Shown piece after piece: positions 51,001 through 61,700 of a stretch of DNA of 64,000 nt (the stretch's first letter is position 1; each line of letters begins with the position of its first letter). The notes under the pieces are model-generated. The model worked only from the letters and a program-made list of their open reading frames with translations, was not told the DNA's origin and did not search any database. The DNA lies in contig CAVRLB010000010.1 of assembly GCA_963722295.1 (NCBI GenBank), forward strand, positions 310,001 to 374,000. The letters run 5' to 3'. Origin of the DNA: Brooklawnia sp032229645. GTDB taxonomy: Bacteria; Actinomycetota; Actinomycetes; Propionibacteriales; Propionibacteriaceae. Position numbers and translations under genes: made by a program.

Positions 51001-53965
51001 CGGGTTGGACGCGCTCGATCACTCGTCCGCAGGCGTCGAAGGCGGTGCTCACCTGCTCGCCGGTGGGCCAGGTCTCGGACGCTACCCGGCCGTCGGGGTC
51101 ATAGTGCAGCTCGTAACGGTCGCCACCGGTCGAAGTGGTCGCGACCCAGCGGCCGCAGGCGTCGTACTCGTAGCCGAAGACCCCGCCCATCGGCTGGGTG
51201 ACCGAGACGACCCGGCCCGCCTGGTCCCGCTGATAGGAGGTGACCGCACCCTCGGGGTCGATGGTCTCGACCAGCCGTCCGCATAGGTCGTAGCGGTGCA
51301 GGCTCGGACGACCATCCGGTCCGGTGACCGAGATGACCCGACCCAACTTGTCGTACTGCGCCGAAACCGAATCCCCGCCGTCGGTCAGCCGGGTCGCCAG
51401 ACCCAGCGGATTGTTGTGCTGAATATGGCGCTGGACGCCGGTCGGGTCGGTGGTGCCACTCACCTGGCCGCCGGGGCCATATGACCACTGCCATTCGCCG
51501 CCCGCCGAGTCGACGGCCTTGCGCAGCCTGGACGAGGCGTCGTAGCCGAATTCCCAGGCCACGCCGTCGGGCAGCTCGACCGATGAGAGGTTGCCCAGAT
51601 CATCGTAGGCAGTGGTGACGCTACGGCCCAGCGGATCGCTCACCCGCTGCCGCAGGCCGCCAGACCCGTATTGCGTTTCGGTGCGCCCACCCAGCGGGTC
51701 GACCACCGCAGAGATCTTGCCGCCGGTGGTGTGCTCGTAAGCCCAGGTGGCCCCATCGGGATCGATGCGTGCGGCAAGCAGCCCGGCGGCGTCATAGCGG
51801 TAAGAAGTGCGGAAACCCAGCGGAGTGATGGCCGCAACGACACGGCCCGACTCGTCGCGCTCCAGACGCGCGGTATGACCGTGGGCGTCGGTGCTGGAGA
51901 TCAGATCGCCATGCTCGTCGTGCCCGAAGCGCAACCGCACCCCGGTCGGATCAACGATCTCGGTGAGCAGCCCCCGCTCCCAACACATCCGGGTCACCCC
52001 ACCCACCGGGTCGGTGGCCATACTCGGATGACGGGAATCGCCGTCATAACTGAGGATCGAGCGGGCCTGCTGCCCGTCATCGCCGGTGACGCAGGTTTCG
52101 ATGACCCGGCCCGCCTGGTCATAACACCATTCCAGCCGGGCCCCGGACGCCAAAGCCTGCCTTCGCTTGCGCCCGTGCTCGTCGTATTCGGTGACCGTGA
52201 CGCTGCCATCGCGCTCGGTCGCCATCACCAGGTTCCCCCAGCGGTCGTAGCTCATCGACTGGCGACGTCCATCGGCGTCGATCACCCCGACCAGGCGGCC
52301 GCGCCGATCGGTGATCCAGGTGTTCGCGCGCTCGCCGTCGGCGTCCGAGACGACAGTCACGCCGCCCGGAAGATAGGCGAACCGGGAGACCCGGCCGAAA
52401 GCAGAGACCTGCTCGGCGACCCGGCCGGTCTCGTCATAGCGGTTCTCGGCCTCGACCACACCGTCGGCGTCGATCACGGCCTCGATCAGGCCGGCATCGT
52501 TCCAGCGGTAGGAACGCTCGTATCCGGGCCCGGACGCACGCAGCAACCGTGCGTGTTGGTCATACTCATAGTCGATGCGGCGGCCATCAGACGCCTCGAC
52601 GGTCACCACCCGCACGCCGTCCCAGACCAGATCGATCCAGCGTCCGAACTCGTGGGTCAGGCGCACCAGACGGCCCGAATCGTCGTAGCCGAAATCGATC
52701 CCGGAGCCATCGCCGTTGCCGGCCGCCAGCAGCCGGCCCGAACCGGAGAACTCCCACACCAGACCGCCTGCGTCCCGCAGCACGAAGCCGGTACCCGAAC
52801 CGGAGGGTTCCAGCCACAGATTCTCCGAACGCGCCCGACCCCAACCCGAACCAGCCCGGGGAAACACCACCACCCGGCCATCAGGCAAAGTAAGCCGGGC
52901 AGACTCGTCCCCGCAAACCAACCCACAATCAGTCCACGACGACCAACCCGCACCGAAGGCCCCCGCCGCCGGGTTCAGCGAGCTGAAGGAGCGGGCGAAC
53001 TGCAACCCTGCGCAGGCTCCGGCGAAGGACAGATCTACCTCGTTCTCGATGAAATTGCCCGTCGCGGTATTCACCGGATCGTCCGCATACCCGGTAGTGG
53101 GCGGCGAACCATACGCGGTCGGCGGATCGATCTGAATATCGCTGCGCCCCTCGGTAACCCCCTGCGCGCTCAACGCAGCCGCGATGGCGCTGTCGGGCAG
53201 CGAGCAGATGTCACCCGCCGACCCGGCGTTGGCAAACGCAGCGCCCACCGCGGACGCCCAGCTCGCGTCCTGGCCGTTGGCCGTGAGCCACTGCCGAAAG
53301 CCCGAGATCACGCTGGACGCATCCAGGTGCGCCCACTTGCACATCGAGGCGAACTGCGAACAATGATCCTCGAGGGTGCCTGGCGTGGACTTCAACAAGT
53401 CGTCGGCGCCCTTCGTGTTCGTAGCGAAGGCGGAGAGCTTCTCCGGATGCGCCGAGGAGGTACCTCCTCCGCTGCTGCCCCCGCCGCCCTCCGGGGTATC
53501 GCGGGTACGAGTCTCGGGCCGTCCCGCCGATTTCGACGGGCCGTTGTCCTTCAACTCCGGAACCGGGGGCTGCTCAGAGCCCCACCAGCCATCCCACCAC
53601 TTCTCGATACCACTACGATCGGCCATCCGCTGAGCCCACTCGCGGGCCTGACGTCGCCGCTCGTTCTCCTCGCGCGCTTCGGTTTCGAGCTCACCGACCT
53701 TGGTGTCGACGTCCCGCAGCTTCAGGACGATCTCATCGAGATCCCCGAGTTGAACCACGCCGTTGTTCCGGAAGACCGTCGAGTAGTGGCCCGCGAATTC
53801 GATCAGCGCATTGCTGCGGTAGGCCGACCTCGATGCCTGTTGGCCGGACAATTTCGAGGCTGCCGTTGAGAACGCAGACCGCAGCGCAGCCGACACGCCG
53901 AAGTCGAACTCGACATCCGGCATCCCCTTCAACTTCTCGATATTGCCGATGGTGACTGCGACCAC
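48077..53965 (-). CDS. Rhs polymorphic toxin with Hint domain and unrecognised toxin tip
   Basis: 1962 residues from GTG 53965 (GAGGAAGG upstream). Order: helical N-terminal region of type VII-substrate kind (1-130), Gly/Ser linker (about 159-172), second helical part, DUF6531 (about 297-380, DPVNTATGNFIENE), many Rhs/YD repeats (about 390-1420), core closing ANPYSFAGNDPVNQSDPLGL (DPLGL at 1521), Gly/Ala linker, Hint domain (Cys1713 in GCFTADTDV to VHN1849) and a toxin of about 113 residues with TDYYRGTKGG, FRVDKETGLVKDTRGVSV, SIPDSLRIVQAGQDRHHFE. The Rhs cage holds the toxin and Hint probably releases it. The neighbouring WXG100 and EssC-like genes suggest type VII export. Toxic activity unknown. 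Confidence 0.9.
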   Translation of the reverse strand: MVAVTIGNIEKLKGMPDVEFDFGVSAALRSAFSTAASKLSGQQASRSAYRSNALIEFAGHYSTVFRNNGVVQLGDLDEIVLKLRDVDTKVGELETEAREENERRRQAREWAQRMADRSGIEKWWDGWWGSEQPPVPELKDNGPSKSAGRPETRTRDTPEGGGGSSGGGTSSAHPEKLSAFATNTKGADDLLKSTPGTLEDHCSQFASMCKWAHLDASSVISGFRQWLTANGQDASWASAVGAAFANAGSAGDICSLPDSAIAAALSAQGVTEGRSDIQIDPPTAYGSPPTTGYADDPVNTATGNFIENEVDLSFAGACAGLQFARSFSSLNPAAGAFGAGWSSWTDCGLVCGDESARLTLPDGRVVVFPRAGSGWGRARSENLWLEPSGSGTGFVLRDAGGLVWEFSGSGRLLAAGNGDGSGIDFGYDDSGRLVRLTHEFGRWIDLVWDGVRVVTVEASDGRRIDYEYDQHARLLRASGPGYERSYRWNDAGLIEAVIDADGVVEAENRYDETGRVAEQVSAFGRVSRFAYLPGGVTVVSDADGERANTWITDRRGRLVGVIDADGRRQSMSYDRWGNLVMATERDGSVTVTEYDEHGRKRRQALASGARLEWCYDQAGRVIETCVTGDDGQQARSILSYDGDSRHPSMATDPVGGVTRMCWERGLLTEIVDPTGVRLRFGHDEHGDLISSTDAHGHTARLERDESGRVVAAITPLGFRTSYRYDAAGLLAARIDPDGATWAYEHTTGGKISAVVDPLGGRTETQYGSGGLRQRVSDPLGRSVTTAYDDLGNLSSVELPDGVAWEFGYDASSRLRKAVDSAGGEWQWSYGPGGQVSGTTDPTGVQRHIQHNNPLGLATRLTDGGDSVSAQYDKLGRVISVTGPDGRPSLHRYDLCGRLVETIDPEGAVTSYQRDQAGRVVSVTQPMGGVFGYEYDACGRWVATTSTGGDRYELHYDPDGRVASETWPTGEQVSTAFDACGRVIERVQPGRGVTRFRYDTCGRIVGAQDPWYGRRSFVYDAAGQLVEAVNALGGVTRFEYDDLGRQIAAIDPMGGRTTAEYDGMNRMVARTDPLGRVTRFCYDTAGRRTRRLSAGGDELCWNYDGSGRLAETIAAGKVRSAIERDFAGRTMRIVEDEIVHDLAWDARGNLLHRLRNGEGMRYGYDQGGRRTSMTRPDGATTTYGYDANNRLATVQHPGLGRVALGRDGLGRVTSLEADGLRTQWSYRDGYLAGRRTNRRGFISETSIVRDADGRIVSETVDGLRSSYDYDQAGQLISTRTSEGAAGEFIWDANGRLVGESANGLAVQYRYDQAGQLLESRSPQATISFDYDDQGRRIRRSGPDGEQLFAWDPMGYLCQITDVRRQGDRRVASSRKLRVDALGELSCVDDTNVWWDSASELPVVAQIGLTDVVNAQIATALTGTGASGAKRADAEALWSLPGASGGAAPWLPEGRQDLRGLAGMQISPTGGMQIDGLDWLQARVYDPGTRGFLSTDPLRPVTAAGWAANPYSFAGNDPVNQSDPLGLSPVTDAELAAYRDSNHGTIGNGIAAAGNWVQDNWEYIAAGALVVGGLAVMATGVGGPIGAAMIAGALTGAGGSIWSQKSTNGSVDWGKVGIDAAIGGATGLIGGGAGQAAVKMTSGLTSCLGKNILSGAIEGGIDGGASGGIQYLTSGQPITMQGLTNAIGEGTLSGSLLGGGSGALASVSDVARYGCFTADTDVLMADGTTKPIDQVVVGDEVTAFNPETGQAEPRKVTDTFVHDNVATVRVTTTEGEITSTITHPFYVEDKGWLTVGELQEGDRLRTPEGKLVKVLTIQATGKTETVYNIAVEGLHNYHVRTNRGASILVHNDDACQNLTDGGTDYYRGTKGGAEPSFAPRPSEFRVDKETGLVKDTRGVSVFDNPESVISKGFDPNKVDQSSIPDSLRIVQAGQDRHHFEIVPKPGANLTPEQFAEQLSQVRCE

Positions 53966-54055
53966 ACTGCGCCTTCCTCAACTACTGGGGTGCATATCCC
54001 ACAAACACAGACCCGCTCGCGCGCTGGCGACCAGACCCGGTGCCACCGGCCAGGA

Positions 54056-54337
54056 TCAGGCGCCACCACCGGCAGTGAAAATATCCTGCGAAATCTTGTC
54101 CAGCTGCGTCCGCAACTCCTCCAACTCCTGCTTCGCCTTATCCAACGCAGCCTTCGTCTCCGGCCACGTCGAACCGCGGAACGTCGACGCCAACGGACCA
54201 TCCCAGACATTCGGATTCGACAAGGTCTGCCCCTGGGCATCCAGCTGCGTGATCTGCTCAGTGAACCCACCATTGACGATGCTCTGGATCTGCCGGATAG
54301 CCTGCTTGGCTTCCTCAGTAGAAAGAACACGACTCAT
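54056..54337 (-). CDS. WXG100-like small protein
   Basis: 93 residues, helical hairpin: QAIRQIQSIVNGGFTEQITQ, a turn NPNVWDGPLASTF (WDG in place of WxG), then a long helix ending DKISQDIFTAGGGA. It lies 90 bp upstream of the Rhs gene on the same strand, so it may be its export partner, as small WXG-type proteins are for large toxins of type VII systems. ATG 54337 fits the family length of about 95. Confidence 0.75.
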   Translation of the reverse strand: MSRVLSTEEAKQAIRQIQSIVNGGFTEQITQLDAQGQTLSNPNVWDGPLASTFRGSTWPETKAALDKAKQELEELRTQLDKISQDIFTAGGGA

Positions 54338-54537
54338 AACGATCAACCCCCAAATGGACAAAACGGACCGATGTGCCTCGTCGGAGTACCCGACACGCCG
54401 AAGGATTCGAGAACCTGCACCGGATGCTGGGGCGAGTGGGGTGTTCCGGGAAGCGTCCGAGGTATCAGCCCTCGAACCCCTACGACTATAGTGACATCCC
54501 GGTGCGAGTACACCTTCGGCCCCAAGGAGACACCCCC

Positions 54538-57237
54538 ATGAAAGCTGCTCATCCGAGCAAGAAAGTGCTGCGCAGGTCGGTCGTGGCCGCGGGTACGGCA
54601 CTCGTGGTCGCCGTGGCGACCCTGGCCTCGGGCTGTAGCCCGCAGGTCGACAACCCGTCGCGTGTGCTGCAGTCGGTGAACGTCGATCTGGCCCCAGATG
54701 GCGCGATCACTATGGTAAATGGTGCCGCGATCTTTCTCGATGAGACCACCAGAACCTCACAGAGCACCGAAACGAACTTCAAGCCGGCCGACGTGGTGGA
54801 CGACCTGCCGGTGCGGGTCAGTACCCACTACCGGACCGACACAGCCAGTGGCCCCGATCTGAACGACCTTTCCGGTTTCAGCGGCCGCGTCGAGATCGAC
54901 ATCACCGTCGAGAACCTCACGGTCGCGGCCAAGGAGCTTTCCTATGATGCGGCCGGACAATCCCGCACCGCTGCAGCGCTGGTCGGGACCCCGCTGAGCA
55001 TCGCCGCCAGCACGGAACTGTCCGGTACTCAAGCCAGTCAGCTCGCCTTCGACAACGCTGCCAGCGGGCAGTCCGGCACCAACGGCATCGTGAGCTCCGC
55101 GACCGACGGTGATGCCATCGTCCAGTGGGCGGCACTGCTGGCCCCTCCCCAGTCCAGCGCGACAACGGTCTTCCGGATGGTCGCCGACGTCAATGACTTC
55201 TCTGTCCCGGTCATCGATATCGCCGTTCAGGCAGGACTGAACACCGATCTGTCCTTCGACGGGGTGGTGAACGCTGCCTTCGACACCGGCCCCACCTCCG
55301 AACTCGCCCTGCAACAGCGCACCATCGAGTTGGTCGCCGAGGTCAACGGAGTACTCGCTCGGGCAGGAGCCACCATCACCGAGGTCCGGAAGAACCTTGA
55401 CGAGACCTCCAAGACGCTCGGCGTGAGCACTGCTCAAGAACTCCAGAGCAGCAGCGAGTCGCTGACGGCGTCGATGAAGGGCCTGAGCGGTGAGATCGAC
55501 AATCTGCGCAACGACCTAGATTCGACTACCACCGGGACGAATACGCTGGTCAACCAGCAATTCTCGGAGATCGTCGATTCCATGAAGGTCATGCTCGGCG
55601 ACACTTCGGCGACGCTGCCCTCCGACCTCGACCTCGTTGAGGGCGCCGGATGCGCTGCTCAGGTCTCGGTGCCGGAGGCCGGCGATTCCCTCTTCGCGGC
55701 GTTCTTGCAGCTCTCCGCCCAGTTGAATGGTTACGCCGAGGCGTCGTCCGGTTGCCGCGATGAGATCGTCCAGCAACTCACCGCGAGCATCGGCCCGGCC
55801 GAACCTACTCCGCAGACCTGCGCGGACGACTCGTCCATGACCTGTGCGCTGCTGGGTGCGCAGACCAGCGTGCTTGGTTCCCTCGACGACCTGGTCGCCT
55901 CCGGACAGGCCATCGTCGGCAAACTCGACGGCAGTTACGTGAAGGACGCGATCAGCCAGTACGACGGACTCGCCGGCAACCTCGCTCAGATCAAGACCCA
56001 GATCGGCTCGCTCGGGGTGCCCGCGGGCGAAGCACCACTCGACGAGCAGCTGACCGACCTCAAGAACTCGCTCGCCGACGCGAGCGAGTCCCTTTCCTCG
56101 ATCAAGAAGATGAACGCCACCGCCAAGGCGGCCAAGGCCGATCTGGTCACGGGGTCCTCGTCCGTCCAGGCCCAATACGACAAGCTTGTCAAGCAGATCT
56201 GCTCGCTGGCGAAGACCGGAACCGCGACGACCGGGGTCGATCCGAAGCGCATTGAGGAGATCCGAGCGCTCATCACCGACACCCCCTGCAATGGGTCGAA
56301 GCCGGTCACCACATCGCCCACTGCGCTGCAGAATCGTCTCACCGAGCAGCAGAACGACTGGCAGCAGATCATCGATGCCACCGATCCCGGTCAGCCCGGC
56401 TCGGTGCTGGCCGAGGTGGACGCGCTTCTGCAGTCCGTCGGCACCGCGCTGGACCCGGTGATCGACGGCACCGGTCAGGTGGACGCCACCGCAGCGGATC
56501 TGGCGGCGCTGGTTGCGGCTGCGGACGGGCAGGCGTCGGAACTCGACACGCTGCTGGACAAGATCAACGAGCAGCAGCAGAGCCTCGCCGCTTCGGTGAC
56601 GCAGTCTTTCGCGGACGCCGCGGACGCGGCAAAGTCGGAGATCCAGAAGAGCACCGACGAACAGATCCGGATTGTGTCCGCCCAGGCAGAGGAGGGCCGC
56701 GAGTCGCTGATCGAGTCATACAACCGTACGATCGCCGGGCTGACCGCAACCTCCGAAGACGTGGTCGCGCAATCCAAGAGCCAGATCGATGCCCAGAACG
56801 AGCAACTCGCCGATGAGCAGGAGGCGGTCACAGCTGCCCTCGATGAGCAAACGGCGCAGACCCTCGAACTGATCGCCCAAGGCACCGACGGCTCCACTCG
56901 CGACATCGAGGCCGCCAATGCGCTGCTGACCGACAGCCTCAACAAGGTGATCCTCGACCTCGGCGATCCGCAGGTGCACGGCTCGGGACTGCTGGGATCG
57001 ATGGCAGCCAGCGCAGCCAAGGCCGACACAGCCGACTATCAGCTCGCCCTCGCGTCGCAGAGCGCCGCAGGATACGCGAATATCCGCGCGGAGGATGTCT
57101 CCGGCATTCTGCTGCGGCAGGCCCAGTTCCAGGCGGCCCTCGAACGGGCCCAGAGCTTCCCGACCTTCAACCTCGAGTTGCCTTCGGGTGCCAGCTGGCA
57201 GACCGTCTACGCCTTCCACGTCGGCGGCAAGAAGTGA
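54538..57237 (+). CDS. large coiled-coil lipoprotein of the secretion locus
   Basis: 899 residues. Lipoprotein signal with lipobox VATLASGC, a beta-rich first third (about 45-290), then long helical coiled coils (about 300-850) rich in Gln, Ala and Ser, such as QSLAASVTQSFADAADAAKS. AAGGAGA precedes ATG 54538. The next gene overlaps it by 4 bp, and the EssC-like ATPase follows, so it probably belongs to the same envelope machine. It recalls the coiled-coil YhgE/EsaA-like parts of type VII systems in size, but I see no sequence link and no membrane helices at the C-terminus. Confidence 0.65.
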   Translation: MKAAHPSKKVLRRSVVAAGTALVVAVATLASGCSPQVDNPSRVLQSVNVDLAPDGAITMVNGAAIFLDETTRTSQSTETNFKPADVVDDLPVRVSTHYRTDTASGPDLNDLSGFSGRVEIDITVENLTVAAKELSYDAAGQSRTAAALVGTPLSIAASTELSGTQASQLAFDNAASGQSGTNGIVSSATDGDAIVQWAALLAPPQSSATTVFRMVADVNDFSVPVIDIAVQAGLNTDLSFDGVVNAAFDTGPTSELALQQRTIELVAEVNGVLARAGATITEVRKNLDETSKTLGVSTAQELQSSSESLTASMKGLSGEIDNLRNDLDSTTTGTNTLVNQQFSEIVDSMKVMLGDTSATLPSDLDLVEGAGCAAQVSVPEAGDSLFAAFLQLSAQLNGYAEASSGCRDEIVQQLTASIGPAEPTPQTCADDSSMTCALLGAQTSVLGSLDDLVASGQAIVGKLDGSYVKDAISQYDGLAGNLAQIKTQIGSLGVPAGEAPLDEQLTDLKNSLADASESLSSIKKMNATAKAAKADLVTGSSSVQAQYDKLVKQICSLAKTGTATTGVDPKRIEEIRALITDTPCNGSKPVTTSPTALQNRLTEQQNDWQQIIDATDPGQPGSVLAEVDALLQSVGTALDPVIDGTGQVDATAADLAALVAAADGQASELDTLLDKINEQQQSLAASVTQSFADAADAAKSEIQKSTDEQIRIVSAQAEEGRESLIESYNRTIAGLTATSEDVVAQSKSQIDAQNEQLADEQEAVTAALDEQTAQTLELIAQGTDGSTRDIEAANALLTDSLNKVILDLGDPQVHGSGLLGSMAASAAKADTADYQLALASQSAAGYANIRAEDVSGILLRQAQFQAALERAQSFPTFNLELPSGASWQTVYAFHVGGKK

Positions 57238-58691
57238 CGTCCGACAACAACGAGACCGCGCCCGCCGATCCACAGGATCCGGTAGACGAACCCGACCCCG
57301 ACGACCACGACGCTCAGACCGACTCGGATCCTCGGGTGGCTCACGGTGCCCGGTATCCGAAACGACGGGTCATCATCTGGATCGCCGCGGTCGCGCTGAT
57401 CGTGGCCTTGATCGCCGGCATCGCCGTGCGCCAGTATCTGCGCACCCCGCCCGATCCGGTGCCCGCAACTGTGCCGGTCGCGATCTCTGGGGTGAGCCTG
57501 CCGAAGGACGCGAAGCTGGGCATCGTCGTCACCCTCGGGGATGGCGCTCCGTCCGGAAGCGAATGGAATCAGGCAGCGCAAGGGGCGAGAGTCGCGCAGC
57601 AACGGTTGTCGATGGGCGGTGCCCATCTTGAGCTGATCGTCGAGAACGATCACGGCACCTCGGACGGGGCCCGCGATGCGATCAGCAGGCTGGCAGGCCA
57701 GGGCGTGGCGGGAATCATCCTGGCCACCGACGGCCCGCAGCTCGCCGATGCGCTGACGAGCGCCCAGGATGCGGGCGTCCCGGTGCTGCTTCCCTATTCT
57801 TCGCTATCGGCAGACGCAGCCAGCGTCGACGGGGTCTGGTCGCTCGTCCCCGATACCCAAGGCACCGCGGCTGCCTATGCTGCGCTCCTTCAGACGTCCA
57901 GCCATCCGCTTCTCATCGACGCGGGTCCGGGACTGCCCGAGATCACCGGTCTGGCCGACGCCGTGCCCGTCAGCGATGGCGCGGACCTGAGCGCGCTGGC
58001 CGCCGATGTCGCACACCGGACGAATGCCGACGCCTCTGCGGGGGGTGCCTACTCCGGGGACCCGGACAAGGAGCAGCCCGCGCCCGTCGGGGACCCCAAT
58101 GATCTCCTGGTCATCAGTGGTCGTCCGGTCACCCAGGCGATGATCGTCCGAGCTCTGCAGGCCAAGGAGATCTCCGTTCCCATCGTGCTGGCTCCCGGCG
58201 CCACGAGCCCTGCATTCGCCACCAGGCTGAGCGAACAAGGCGGCAGTGCGTCCACGAATCTGGTCACCGTCGGGGCGCCGTGGAGCGACTCGGTCGCTTT
58301 GTCCAACGATCCGCACGGACGAGCCATGTCCGCTTTCCTGGCAGGCGTGAGATTGAGCGCAGAGAACAGGGAGATCCTCGATCTCACCGAGGAAACACCA
58401 TTCGCCGATGTCGCAGCCGCCGCAGACGTCCGCAGCCACGACGCGGTGATCGCGCTGGCGCGGGCGGTCAGCGAGGCCGGCAGCACTAAGCCCTCCGAGG
58501 TCAGCAAGAGGCTCGCCCGGCTGAGGCTGAACCCCGCGGACGGCATCGGCGGTCCAGATCTCGACTTCTCCCACGCCCAGGCCTTTGCGGGCGAGGCAAC
58601 GACCCTGCACGCATCGGATCAGTGGCTGGGACTTCGTCCCGGTACCGGCAGCGGTCAGCTTGTCTGGTTCGCCGCGCCCGGCGCTGCATGA
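57234..58691 (+). CDS. membrane-anchored periplasmic-binding-fold protein
   Basis: 485 residues. An acidic cytosolic start rich in Asp and Pro, one helix (VIIWIAAVALIVALIAGIAV), then an extracytoplasmic domain like type I periplasmic binding proteins of amino-acid ABC systems: KLGIVVTLGDGAPSGSEWNQ, QGARVAQQRLSMGG, GVAGIILATDG, VPVLLPYSS. No ABC partner is nearby. Its place between a lipoprotein and an EssC-like ATPase suggests a sensor or structural role. Starts at GTG overlapping the upstream stop. Confidence 0.65.
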   Translation: MTSDNNETAPADPQDPVDEPDPDDHDAQTDSDPRVAHGARYPKRRVIIWIAAVALIVALIAGIAVRQYLRTPPDPVPATVPVAISGVSLPKDAKLGIVVTLGDGAPSGSEWNQAAQGARVAQQRLSMGGAHLELIVENDHGTSDGARDAISRLAGQGVAGIILATDGPQLADALTSAQDAGVPVLLPYSSLSADAASVDGVWSLVPDTQGTAAAYAALLQTSSHPLLIDAGPGLPEITGLADAVPVSDGADLSALAADVAHRTNADASAGGAYSGDPDKEQPAPVGDPNDLLVISGRPVTQAMIVRALQAKEISVPIVLAPGATSPAFATRLSEQGGSASTNLVTVGAPWSDSVALSNDPHGRAMSAFLAGVRLSAENREILDLTEETPFADVAAAADVRSHDAVIALARAVSEAGSTKPSEVSKRLARLRLNPADGIGGPDLDFSHAQAFAGEATTLHASDQWLGLRPGTGSGQLVWFAAPGAA

Positions 58692-58739
58692 TGGGATGAG
58701 CACAGCGAAGCTCCCGTAACCCGTTCCGCGTCAGGAGGC

Positions 58740-61700
58740 GTGCCCGTGCGGATTCTGATCGATCTCGATGATCGCCATCAGGTCGTCGATCTCGAGGCCT
58801 GGCAGCCGACTGCCACCCTCGCGGCCCTGATCGCGGGCGTGGGAGGATCGTCCGCGGCAGCGCAGCACGTCTGTCTGGACGGCCGGTCTGTACCCATAGA
58901 CATGAAGCTGCAGGACGCGGTGCTGCTCGAAGGATCCGTGATCTCGCTGCAGCCCGGGCCTGCCCTGCAGCGGATCACCGGGTGGAACGTCTCGATCTCG
59001 GGAGGACTCGGGTCAGGGCCGCTCGTGCCTGTTCCCCACAATCGCAAACTCATCATCGGACGCTCCCCGAAAGCCGACCTCGTCCTGGATTCCGAGAGCG
59101 CGTCGTGGCACCATTGCACCCTCGAATTCGATTCCGACGAGCTATGGCTCCGCGACGCCGAATCGACAAACGGCACCATCGTGGATGGCGTGCCGATACC
59201 CGCCGAAGGCTTGCACGTCACCGGACCGACCACCGTGCTGGCGGGCGGCGCGGTGCTGAGCATCAGGCCCGATCTTCGTGAATCCGCAGCCCCGCGGCCC
59301 GGATCGTTGCACAATCTCACCCCGGCGGCGACGGCACCGTTCAATAGGCCTCCCCGCTCCGGCGACCCGGCCCCGCCGGAGCCGCTGGCTCCGCCGCAGC
59401 AGAAGGATATTCCGCCGGCCTCGAAATTCAGCGTGGTGACCGTGGTCGCCCCGCTGATCATGGCCGGTGTGATGGTGGCCGCGATGGGCAGCCTCCGCTA
59501 CGCACTGTTCGCGCTGCTCAGCCCGGTGATGGCTGTCGGCATGTGGTTCGAGCAGAAACGCCGACGAGCCAAGAATGTCGAGGAGGAGGACAAGCGCTTC
59601 ACCGAGGCCCTCGACGAGTTCCGCGGCGAGATCACCGAGATGGCCAGTCTTGAGCGGGAACGCAGGCAGCAACTCATCCCTGATCCTGCGCTCGTGCTGC
59701 GCCGAGCGGTGCTGCCATCCACGTTGCTGTGGCAGCGCCGGGCCGACGCGGCGGATTTCGGTTGCCTGAACGCGGGCACCGCCGACATCGAGTGGCATCC
59801 TGAGATCGACTCTCGTGGCATCTCCAAGCTGGACGACAAGGTGAAACAGATCGTCGATGAGACCCGGTTGCCCGCCGCCCCGGTCCTGGTGGATCTCACC
59901 GATGCCGGTGTCGTCGGTATCGTCGGCGACCGGACGGGAGCGCTCGCGCTGGCCCGCAGCCTGCTGATCCAAAGCGCCGTGCATTGCGGTCCCGCCGATC
60001 TCACGGTCGGTGTCTTCTGCGACGGCGGCCGCGAGAGCGATTGGGAATGGGCATCGTGGCTGCCGCACACCAGGCAAGCGGGCGACTCCTCGCACGGCCG
60101 CTGGATGTCGAACCAGCGGGACGAGAGCTCAGCCATGCTGCGGAGCCTGCGGGAGGCGATCGACACGCTGCCAACGGCAGCCCTGCTGGTCGTCCTCGAC
60201 TCGGAGGTGCTCACCGAAGGACGGGAGTCGCCGGCCCGTGAGATCCTCGGGCATGGCCGCTCGACCAAGGAGCCGTCGCTGCGCCCAGGTCAGCCCATCC
60301 GGCGGGTCAGCGGCATCGTCATCGCCAGAACCGCCGACCAGCTGCCGGCTGCCTGCACCACGGTGATCGACGTGGCGGCCGATGCCGCGGCCAGTGTCGC
60401 GCATCCCGGCGATCTGACCACCGTCACCGATGTCACGCTGGCGGGCATCGGCCTACAGCAAGCCGAGACCTGCGCCCGGCAGCTGGCTCATTTCGACGAT
60501 CCGGAGCTGGTGGTGCCGGGCGCCGCGCTGCCTTCGCTGGTGCGGCTGCCCGAACTGCTGGCTCCCGGCGGGTTGGATGCCGACGCGATCATCGAGGCCT
60601 GGCAGGCACCCACCGGCATCTCGACCCCGATCGGGCTGAGCGAATCCGGGCCGCTGATGCTCGACCTGGTGCGCGACGGCCCACACGGCCTGGTGGGCGG
60701 GACGACCGGCTCGGGCAAGAGCGAATTCCTGCGATCATTCGTGGCCGGACTCGCCGCCCGCAGCGACCCGACGGTGCTGAACTTCATCCTGATCGACTTC
60801 AAGGGCGGCGCAGCATTCAAGACCTGCGAGCGGCTACCGCACACCATCGGCACCATCTCGAACCTCGACGAGCAGCTGGCCGACCGGGCGCTACGGGCCT
60901 TGGAGGCTGAGATGCAGCGCCGGCAGCGGCTCTTCTCCGAGGCAGGCGAGGATGTCGACAATCTGCCCGCGTATCTGGCGACCGATCCGGCCGAGCCGTT
61001 GCCGCGGCTGCTGCTGGTCATCGATGAGTTCGCGATGCTCGCCAAGGACTTCCCCGATGTGCTCGCCTCCCTGGTCAGTGTTGCTGCGGTGGGTCGCACG
61101 CTCGGGGTGCATATGGTGCTGGCGACCCAGCGTCCCGCCGGTGTGGTCAACGACGACATTCTCGCGAATACGAATCTCAGGGTGGCGCTGCGGGTGCAGA
61201 GCCGCGAGGATTCGACGAATGTCATCGGTGTGCCGTCGGCTTCGGCCATCGGACGCACCCAGACCGGGCGTGCCTACGTCAAACTCGGGCAAGACGAGAT
61301 CACTCCCGTGCAGACCGCGCTGGTCACCGGGCAGGCTCAGCAGGCCGCGCAGCAGCTGGTGGAGATCCGCGATGTCGGACGCTTCGGTGTGCCGATCGTC
61401 CGGCGCACGCCTCGGCCGGCCAACAGCGACGATAACGATCTCGATCTGCTCATCGATGCGATCGTCGCAGCCAACCATCGACTCGGCATCGAGACGCCCA
61501 GGCAGGTCTGGCCGGAGGCGTTGGGCGAGAAGGTGCGACTTGACGGCTACGCCGCCGAAGCGTCCGAAGCCTCGTCCGAACCGACACCCAACGCGCGTCC
61601 GCAACCGATGGTCGGTGGTTTGCGTCGAAGCACGGTGGCCATTGCGCTGGCCGATGAGCCGGATCTGCAACGGCAATCGGCGACCGGCTGGGACATGGCC

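Noticed and set aside
49400..52900. Periodic repeats that could suggest a CRISPR or tandem array
   Set aside because: The periodicity is that of YD repeat codons in the Rhs protein; units vary in length and sequence and there are no constant repeats with unique spacers.
51671..53869. Forward open frame of 732 codons inside the Rhs gene
   Set aside because: Antisense shadow of regular YD repeats; the product has no hydrophobic core pattern or domain.
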